DNA of 64,000 bases from Planobispora longispora. Its GTDB lineage: Bacteria; Actinomycetota; Actinomycetes; Streptosporangiales; Streptosporangiaceae. Position 1 is the stretch's first letter; each line of letters begins with the position of its first letter. Shown in pieces: positions 57,818 to 64,000 of this stretch. The stretch spans positions 47,356-111,355 of the forward strand of contig NZ_BOOH01000063.1 of assembly GCF_016863135.1 (NCBI RefSeq), in the 5' to 3' direction. The translations under genes and the position numbers were made by a program. Under the pieces are notes generated by a model that was not told where the DNA came from, searched no databases, and saw only the letters and a list, made by a program, of their open reading frames with translations.

Positions 57818-60800
57818 GCGCGCCTACCGATCAGGCGTCCGGTTTCACACTTCCTGCCTCTTTCGCGCAGGAGCGGCTCTGGTTTGTGGACCAGCTGGAA
57901 CCCGGCTACGCCGTTTACAACATCCCGTTCGGCACCAGCCTGCCGGCCGGCGCCGGACCCGAGGCCGTGACCGCAGCCCTGGCCGGGGTCGTCGCCCGCC
58001 ACGAGGTGCTGCGAACCGCGCTGGAGAACCGCGACGGCGTGCCGGTCCAGATCGTGCTGCCCGAGGTCCCGATCGAGGTTCCGGTCACCGACCTGCGCGG
58101 GCTTCCCGCCGAGGAGCGGCGGGTACGGCTCGCCCGGGTGCGCGAGGCCGACGCCGCCCGGTCCATCCCGCTCGATCAGGCCCCGCTGTGGCGGGCGCGC
58201 CTGATCCGCACCGGGGACGAGCGCGACCACCTCTTCCTCACCGTGCACCACGTCGCCTTCGACGCCGCCTCCGTGGCGATCTTCCAGCGGGACTTCCTGG
58301 CCTGCCTCGGCGGGGCCGACCTCCCCGAACCGCCCATCCAGTACGGCGACTTCGCCTCCTGGCAGCGCGGCCGGTGGGAGAGCGGCGAGCTGACCGGCCA
58401 GCTCGGCTACTGGCGCAAGCAACTCGCCGACCTTCCCGAGCCGCTGCGCCTGTCGCCCCGGGCGCCCGACCCCGGCCTCCCCCGGAACGCCGGCGGCGAC
58501 GTCGGCTTCGAGCTGCCCGCCGCCACCGTGCAGGGTGTGCACCGGATGGCGCGGGAGCGGCGGACCACGCCCTTCGTGGTGCTGCTGGCCGGGCTCAAGG
58601 CGCTGCTGTCCCGCCTGGCCGGGCGGGCGGACGTGGTGGTGGGCTCCCCGGTGACCGGACGGTCGCTGCCCGAGCTGGAGCCGCTGATCGGCAACTTCGT
58701 CAACACCCTGCTGCTGCGCGCCGAGTGCGAGCGGGGACTGAGCTTCGACGAGCTGGTCGACCGGGTGCGGACCGCGGTCCTCGACGCCCTCGACCACGCC
58801 GAGGTGCCCTACGAGCGGCTCGTCGAGGAGCTGCGGCCGGACCGGTCGGGCGGCGTCGGCGTGCCGCTGCACCAGGTCGTGTTCAACCTGCTGCCCTCCC
58901 TGGGGGCCAACGGGCAGGTGCGCAACGGCACCGCCAAGGTGGACCTGCTGCTCGACCTCGCCGAGGTGGACGGGCGCATCGACGGGCACGTGGAGTACGC
59001 GGCCGCGCTGTTCGACGAGGCCTGGGTGCGGGATTTCGCCGCCCGCTACCGCAACCTGCTCGACGCCGCGCTGGCCGCGCCGGAGACCTCCCTGGCCGAC
59101 CTGCCGCTCCTGCTGCCCGGGGAGGAGGAGCGCCTCACCGCGGCGCCGCCGCCGTCCGGCGCCGAGCCCGCCACCGTGACGGAGGCCTTCGCGGCCCAGG
59201 TGGCCGCCCGCCCCGGCCAGGTGGCGGTGGCCGACGCCCGGGGACGCAGCCTGACCTACGCCGAGCTGGACCGCAGGGCCAACCGGCTGGCCCACCGGCT
59301 GGCCGGGGCGGCCCGCCCGGACACCCCGGTGGCGATCTTCCTGGACACCGGCGTCGAGCTCGCCGTGGCCGTGCTCGCCGTGCTCAAGGCGGGCGCCGCC
59401 TACCTGGTGCTGGACCGGGAACACCCCGCGGGCCGGCTGCGCCGGCTGCTGGCCGACTCCGGCGCGACGGCCGTGCTCACCGACGGTGAATCCGCGACCG
59501 GCCTCCCGGCCGCCGACATCCCGGTCATCGACGTGCGCGAGACGGACGGGCTGCCGGAGACGGCCCCCGAGGTCGCCCGCCACCCGGACACGCTCGCCTA
59601 CGTGATCTACACCTCCGGCTCGACCGGCCTGCCCAAGGGGGTCGGCGTCGCCGACCGGCACCTCACGGCCTACGTGGCCGGGGTCAGCGGGCTGCTCGGC
59701 CTGGCCCCGGGACTGCGCCACTCGATGGTGCAGCCGCTGACCTTCGACTTCGGCGTCACCGTCTTCCACGGTTCGCTGCTCACCGGCGGCACGCTCCACC
59801 TGGCTTCCCGGGAGCACGCGACCGACGCCGCGTGGATCGCCGAGCACCTCCGGCGCGACCGGATCGACCTGCTGAAGATCACGCCCTCGCACCTGGCCGC
59901 CCTGCAGCTCGACCGGCTTCCCGCGCGCACGCTCGTGCTCGGCGGCGAGGCGTCCCGCTGGGACTGGGTACGGCAGCTGCGCGCGCGCCCGGACGGCCCC
60001 GCGGTCGTCAACCACTACGGTCCCACCGAGACGACCGTCGGCGTGCTCGGCCTCGCGGGCGACCGGGAACCGGCCGGGGCGGGCGCGGTCACGCCCCTCG
60101 GCTTCCCGCTGCCCCACGCCGAGGCCTACATCCTCGACGATGACCTGCGCCCGGTGCCCGACGGGGTGGTCGGCGAGCTGTGCGTCGGCGGCGCCACCGT
60201 CGCCCGCGGCTACCTGGGCCGGCCGGGGCAGACTGCGGCCGTCTTCGTCCCCCATCCCTTCGGCCGGCCGGGCGCGCGCCTCTACCGCACCGGCGACCGG
60301 GCACGGCGGCTGCCGGACGGAGCCATCGAGTTCCTCGGCCGCGCGGACGGCCAGGTCAAGATCCGCGGGCACCGGGTCGAACCCGGGGAGGTGCAGGCCG
60401 TCCTGGCCGCCCATCCCGCCGTCACCGACTGCGTGGTGGTCGTGCGCGGGCAGGACGAGCCCGAGCTGGTGGCCTACGTCGTCGGCGACGCCCGGCAGCT
60501 GCCCGCCTACCTGGCCGAGCGCCTGCCCGCCTACCTGATCCCGGCGCACCTGGTCGAGCTGCCCGCGCTGCCGCTGGCCGCGCACGGCAAGGTCGACCGG
60601 TCCAGGCTGCCCGACCCGCCCGACGCCGCGCACACCGAGCGGGTGCCCCCGCGCGGCCCGGTGGAGGAGCTGGTGGCCGGCCTGTTCGAGACGTTGCTGG
60701 AGACCGGTCCTGTCGGCCGGGACGACGGCTTCTTCGCGCTGGGCGGCCACTCCCTGCTGGGCATCAAGCTCATGGGCCGCCTGCGCAAGGCGTTCGGCGT

Positions 60801-63800
60801 CGGCCTCTCGCCCAAGGCGCTGTTCGAGTCGCCCACGGTCGCCGGGATCGCCGCCCTGGTGGCCGCGGCGCGGGGCCGCGACGCCGAGCGGGTCCCGCCG
60901 GTCGTCCCCGTGCCCCGGGACGGCCTGCTGCCCGCCTCCTACGCGCAGCGCCGGCTGTGGTTCCTGGACCAGCTGGAACCGGAGCTGGCCGTCTACAACA
61001 CGCACGTGCGGCTGCGGCTGCGCGGCGTCCTGGACGTGGCGGCGCTGGAGCGCGCCCTGGTGGCGGTGGCCGCCCGGCACGAGGTGCTGCGATCGCGGTT
61101 CGTGCAGCGCGACGACGATCTGTTCGTGTCGGTGGCGGCCGAGGCCGCCGTGCCCTTCGAGACGGTGGAGCCCGCCGAACTGGAAGCCCGCGGCGCCCGC
61201 CGGTTCGACCTGACGGCGGAGCCGCCGATCCGGGCCGCCCTGGCACGGCACGCACCGGATGATCACGAGCTGCTGGTGACGCTGCACCACGTCGTCACCG
61301 ACGCGTGGTCGGCGGTGATGTTCGCCCGGGAGCTGGGCGAGCTCTACGCGGGCCGCGAGCTGCCCGGCCTGGCCGTGCAGTACGCCGACTACGCGGCCTG
61401 GCAGCGGGAGCGGGTCGAGGGCGAGCTGCGCGGCACGCAGCTGGCCTACTGGCGCGAGCGGCTGGCCGGGATGCCGGAACGCCTGGAACTGCCGGCCGAC
61501 CGCCCGCGCCCCGCCCGCCGGGACTACCTGGGCGCGAACGTCCCGATCACCATCCCCGGTCCCGTCGTGGAGCGGCTGCGCGCCATGGGCGCGCAGGAGA
61601 ACGCCTCCCTCTTCATGACCATGGTCGCCGCCCTCTCGATCGCGCTCTCCCGCGTGACCGGGCAGCGGGACATCGTGGTCGGCACCCCCGCCGCCGAACG
61701 GCCCCGGCCGGAGCTGGAGCCGCTGATCGGCTGCTTCCTCAACACGCTGGTGCTGCGCGCCGACACCTCGGGCGACCCGGTCTTCCGGGATCTGCTCCGG
61801 CAGGTCAGGACCACCGTGCTGGAGGCCTTCGCCAACTCGGAGGTGCCCTTCGAGGCGCTCATCGAGGAGCTGCGGCCCGAGCGCGACCTGGGCGCGACGC
61901 CGCTGGTCCAGGTGCTCTTCAGCCTGGAGGACGCCGACCGTCCGGCGGTCAGCTCGGGCGGGCTGACCATGGAGTGGCGGGGGACCGGCACCTCGACGGC
62001 CAAGTTCGACCTGACCATGTACCTGCGCCGGGAGCCCGGCGGGGTCGGCGGCATCCTGGAATACCGCACCGACCTGTTCGACGAGGCCACCGCCCGGCGC
62101 ATCGCCGAGCTCTACACCGAGGTGCTGGCCGCCGTCGCGGCCGGGCCCGAGCAGCCGATGTCGGCCCTGCCCGCGCTGACCGCCGCCGACGAGGCGCTGG
62201 TGGAGCGGTGGAACGACACGGGCGCGCCGGAGGAGTACGCCTCCCTGGCCGAGCTGCTGGCTCGCCGGGTGGCCGCCTCGCCGGACGCTCCGGCCGTCTG
62301 GGACGGCTCCTGGCTGACCTACGCCGAGTTCGGCGCGCGGGTCCGCGGGCTGGCCTCGGCCCTCCGCGAGCGGGGCGTACGGCTGGGCGACGTGGTCGGC
62401 GTCTGCCTGCCGCGGAGCGCCGACCTGGTGGTGGCCGTCCACGCGGTCGTGGCCGCCGGGGCCGCCTACCTGCCGCTCGATCCCGGCCACCCCGACCGGC
62501 GGCTGCGCTTCATGGCCGAGGACGCCCGCGCCGGCGTGGTGGTCACCGAGGAGCCCGAGCGCTTCCCGGGGCTCGTCACGGTGGCCCCGACCGCGTCCGC
62601 GGACGGGCCGCTCGACCTCGCGATCCCGCCGTCCGCCCCGGCCTACCTGATCTACACCTCCGGGTCGACGGGCGTGCCGAAGGGCGTGCTCAACTCCCAC
62701 GAGGCCATCGTCAACCGGCTGACCTGGACCGATCGCGCCTTCCGGCTCACCGCCGGGGACCGGGTCCCGCTGAAGACGACCTTCACCTTCGACGTGTCGG
62801 TGTGGGAGCTGTTCTGGCCCCTCATCGCCGGAGCCGGGCTCGTGGTCGCCGCCCCCGACGCGCACCGCGACCCGGCCGCGCTGGTCCGCCTGCTCGCGGA
62901 CCACGGCGTGACCACCGTGCACTTCGTGCCGTCGATGCTGGACGCGCTCCTGGACGAACCGGTCCTCGACCTGCCCTCGCTGCGCCGGATCTACTGCTCC
63001 GGCGAGGCGCTGCCGTCCTCCCTGGTCGCCCGGGCGCACGAGCGGCTCCCGGGCGTCGAGGTGCACAACCTCTACGGTCCCACCGAGGCCGCCATCGAGG
63101 TGACCTGGCACAGGGCCGAGCCGGGCGAGCCCCGCACGCCGATCGGCGCGCCCATCCGGGGCGTCAGGATCGAGATCCTCGACTCCGACCTGCGCCGCGT
63201 CCCCGTCGGCACCCCCGGAGAGCTGTGCATCGCCGGCGTCGGGGTGGCCCACGGCTACGCGCGGCGTCCGGGGCTGACCGCCCGGCAGTTCGTGCCCGAC
63301 CCGTACGGCCCGGCCGGCGCGCGCATGTACCGCACCGGCGACCTGGCCCGCTGGCTGCCGGACGGCGAGGTCGACTACCTGGGCCGGATGGACGGCCAGA
63401 TCAAGATCCGCGGCATGCGCGTCGAGCCGGGGGAGATCGAGTCGCTCCTGGCCTCGCACCCCTCGGTCAGGAGCGCGGTGGTGCGGCCCGTGCGGGGACT
63501 GCTCGCCGCCTACGTGGTCGGCGCGGCCGACCCGGCGGCGCTCACCGGCCTGCTGCGCGAGCGGCTGCCCGAGCACATGGTCCCGGCCTCGTTCACCTTC
63601 CTCGACGAGCTCCCCACCAACGCCAACGGCAAGCTCGACCGCGCCGCCCTGCCCGAGCCCGGTCAGGCGCGGCGGGAGTCCTCGGGAACCTCGCCGCGCG
63701 GCCCGGTGGAGGAGCTGGTCGCGACGTTGTTCGAGGCGGTGCTGGAGACCGGTCCGGTCGGCCGGGAGGACGGCTTCTTCGCACTGGGCGGCCACTCGCT

Positions 63801-64000
63801 GCTGGCCGTGAAGATCGTCACCCGTCTGCGCGCCGCGTTCGGCGTCGAGCTGCCGGTCCGGGCCCTGTTCGAGGCGCCGACCGTGGCCGGGCTGGCGGAG
63901 CGCGTCGCCGCCGCCCGCACCACCGCTCGCGCCGCCGCCCCGGCCGAGGTGGCGCCCGTTCCGCGCGACGGGCTGCTGCCCGTGTCGTACGGTCAGCGGC
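57814..64000 (+). CDS. NRPS C-A-T-C-A-T-C... (continues beyond the window)
   Basis: From the GTG at 57814 this frame stays open for 2062 residues to the window edge. C1 (HHVAFDAAS at 145), A1 (YTSGSTGLPKG near 599), T1 (GGHS near 980), C2 (HHVVTDAWS at 1158), A2 (YTSGSTGVPKG near 1614), T2 (GGHS near 1995), then the start of a third C domain. By eye the A1 pocket reads D-F-T-K-V-G-H-V-G-K, close to Asp codes, and A2 D-V-W-H-Y-S-L-I-E-K, close to Ser codes. No epimerase domain is seen in the visible part. A C domain at the N-terminus means it receives a chain from another protein, plausibly the leftward assembly line. Confidence 0.93.
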   Translation, partial: MSAPTDQASGFTLPASFAQERLWFVDQLEPGYAVYNIPFGTSLPAGAGPEAVTAALAGVVARHEVLRTALENRDGVPVQIVLPEVPIEVPVTDLRGLPAEERRVRLARVREADAARSIPLDQAPLWRARLIRTGDERDHLFLTVHHVAFDAASVAIFQRDFLACLGGADLPEPPIQYGDFASWQRGRWESGELTGQLGYWRKQLADLPEPLRLSPRAPDPGLPRNAGGDVGFELPAATVQGVHRMARERRTTPFVVLLAGLKALLSRLAGRADVVVGSPVTGRSLPELEPLIGNFVNTLLLRAECERGLSFDELVDRVRTAVLDALDHAEVPYERLVEELRPDRSGGVGVPLHQVVFNLLPSLGANGQVRNGTAKVDLLLDLAEVDGRIDGHVEYAAALFDEAWVRDFAARYRNLLDAALAAPETSLADLPLLLPGEEERLTAAPPPSGAEPATVTEAFAAQVAARPGQVAVADARGRSLTYAELDRRANRLAHRLAGAARPDTPVAIFLDTGVELAVAVLAVLKAGAAYLVLDREHPAGRLRRLLADSGATAVLTDGESATGLPAADIPVIDVRETDGLPETAPEVARHPDTLAYVIYTSGSTGLPKGVGVADRHLTAYVAGVSGLLGLAPGLRHSMVQPLTFDFGVTVFHGSLLTGGTLHLASREHATDAAWIAEHLRRDRIDLLKITPSHLAALQLDRLPARTLVLGGEASRWDWVRQLRARPDGPAVVNHYGPTETTVGVLGLAGDREPAGAGAVTPLGFPLPHAEAYILDDDLRPVPDGVVGELCVGGATVARGYLGRPGQTAAVFVPHPFGRPGARLYRTGDRARRLPDGAIEFLGRADGQVKIRGHRVEPGEVQAVLAAHPAVTDCVVVVRGQDEPELVAYVVGDARQLPAYLAERLPAYLIPAHLVELPALPLAAHGKVDRSRLPDPPDAAHTERVPPRGPVEELVAGLFETLLETGPVGRDDGFFALGGHSLLGIKLMGRLRKAFGVGLSPKALFESPTVAGIAALVAAARGRDAERVPPVVPVPRDGLLPASYAQRRLWFLDQLEPELAVYNTHVRLRLRGVLDVAALERALVAVAARHEVLRSRFVQRDDDLFVSVAAEAAVPFETVEPAELEARGARRFDLTAEPPIRAALARHAPDDHELLVTLHHVVTDAWSAVMFARELGELYAGRELPGLAVQYADYAAWQRERVEGELRGTQLAYWRERLAGMPERLELPADRPRPARRDYLGANVPITIPGPVVERLRAMGAQENASLFMTMVAALSIALSRVTGQRDIVVGTPAAERPRPELEPLIGCFLNTLVLRADTSGDPVFRDLLRQVRTTVLEAFANSEVPFEALIEELRPERDLGATPLVQVLFSLEDADRPAVSSGGLTMEWRGTGTSTAKFDLTMYLRREPGGVGGILEYRTDLFDEATARRIAELYTEVLAAVAAGPEQPMSALPALTAADEALVERWNDTGAPEEYASLAELLARRVAASPDAPAVWDGSWLTYAEFGARVRGLASALRERGVRLGDVVGVCLPRSADLVVAVHAVVAAGAAYLPLDPGHPDRRLRFMAEDARAGVVVTEEPERFPGLVTVAPTASADGPLDLAIPPSAPAYLIYTSGSTGVPKGVLNSHEAIVNRLTWTDRAFRLTAGDRVPLKTTFTFDVSVWELFWPLIAGAGLVVAAPDAHRDPAALVRLLADHGVTTVHFVPSMLDALLDEPVLDLPSLRRIYCSGEALPSSLVARAHERLPGVEVHNLYGPTEAAIEVTWHRAEPGEPRTPIGAPIRGVRIEILDSDLRRVPVGTPGELCIAGVGVAHGYARRPGLTARQFVPDPYGPAGARMYRTGDLARWLPDGEVDYLGRMDGQIKIRGMRVEPGEIESLLASHPSVRSAVVRPVRGLLAAYVVGAADPAALTGLLRERLPEHMVPASFTFLDELPTNANGKLDRAALPEPGQARRESSGTSPRGPVEELVATLFEAVLETGPVGREDGFFALGGHSLLAVKIVTRLRAAFGVELPVRALFEAPTVAGLAERVAAARTTARAAAPAEVAPVPRDGLLPVSYGQR

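Noticed and set aside
57646..63795. A 2049-aa open frame on the minus strand
   Set aside because: It is the antisense shadow of the C-A-T-C-A-T NRPS; it has no domain similarity and its composition (Gly/Arg/His/Gln-rich) is typical of reverse-frame reading in high-GC DNA.

Overview
The window is very GC-rich actinobacterial DNA. Start codons include many GTG and TTG, third codon positions are almost all G or C, and genes are packed with ATGA/GTGA overlaps. F420-type luciferase-like oxidoreductases, KstR-like operators, a GlnII glutamine synthetase, a DUF574-type methyltransferase and a SCO4226-type small protein point to a filamentous actinomycete. A member of the Streptosporangiales (Nonomuraea, Streptosporangium or Actinomadura-like) is my best guess, but the genus cannot be fixed from sequence alone. 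I saw no tRNA, rRNA, CRISPR array or insertion sequence.

Region 1 (1-12.4 kb) starts with the tail of a probable branched-chain amino acid-type ABC transporter operon: the end of a likely binding protein, a strong intergenic hairpin, a LivH-LivM-LivF triple fusion and LivG. Next come an ArsR/SRPBCC/VOC mini-operon with a well-defined tandem operator, an SDR and a divergent LLM oxidoreductase, an FG-GAP lipoprotein, a RidA protein with a divergent TetR regulator, a CHAP-domain protein, and a hotdog thioesterase behind a KstR-type palindrome.

Region 2 (12.4-32.2 kb) looks like catabolism of a CoA-activated substrate: two AMP-forming acyl-CoA ligases, an ADP-forming-type ligase, SDRs (one steroid-dehydrogenase-like), a zinc-ribbon/OB-fold (DUF35) protein, a VOC protein, an isochorismatase-fold protein, a cyclase-family hydrolase, a beta-lactamase-fold hydrolase and LLM oxidoreductases. 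Five promoters spread over 25 kb carry variants of one 18-bp palindrome (ACCAAGCG-NN-CGCTTGGT), which suggests a single TetR-type regulon. Its regulator is not obvious in the window. A Ser/Thr kinase and an EAL-like/DICT protein are interspersed.

Region 3 (32.2-39.2 kb) is general physiology: a cNMP-binding histidine kinase coupled to a response regulator-thioredoxin reductase fusion, glnII, a ThuA-like protein, a MerR regulator and a SAM methyltransferase.

Region 4 (39.3 kb to the end) is a hybrid NRPS-PKS biosynthetic cluster that continues past the window. A leftward operon of eight tightly coupled genes, perhaps preceded by a 33-aa ORF, encodes in transcription order: a Rossmann dehydrogenase, a PLP fold-type-II-like enzyme, an AT-less ketosynthase whose second catalytic His is Asn, a type II thioesterase, a LanB-like protein holding only the tRNA-dependent glutamylation domain, an A-T-C-T NRPS, a KS-AT-KR-DH-ACP PKS and a stand-alone A-T didomain. 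Divergently, an MbtH protein and a large C-A-T-C-A-T-C... NRPS (predicted Asp-like then Ser) run off the end. The LanB/PEARL-like protein inside an assembly-line cluster, together with the odd ketosynthase, the A-less module and the PLP/dehydrogenase pair, is the most novel-looking system here.
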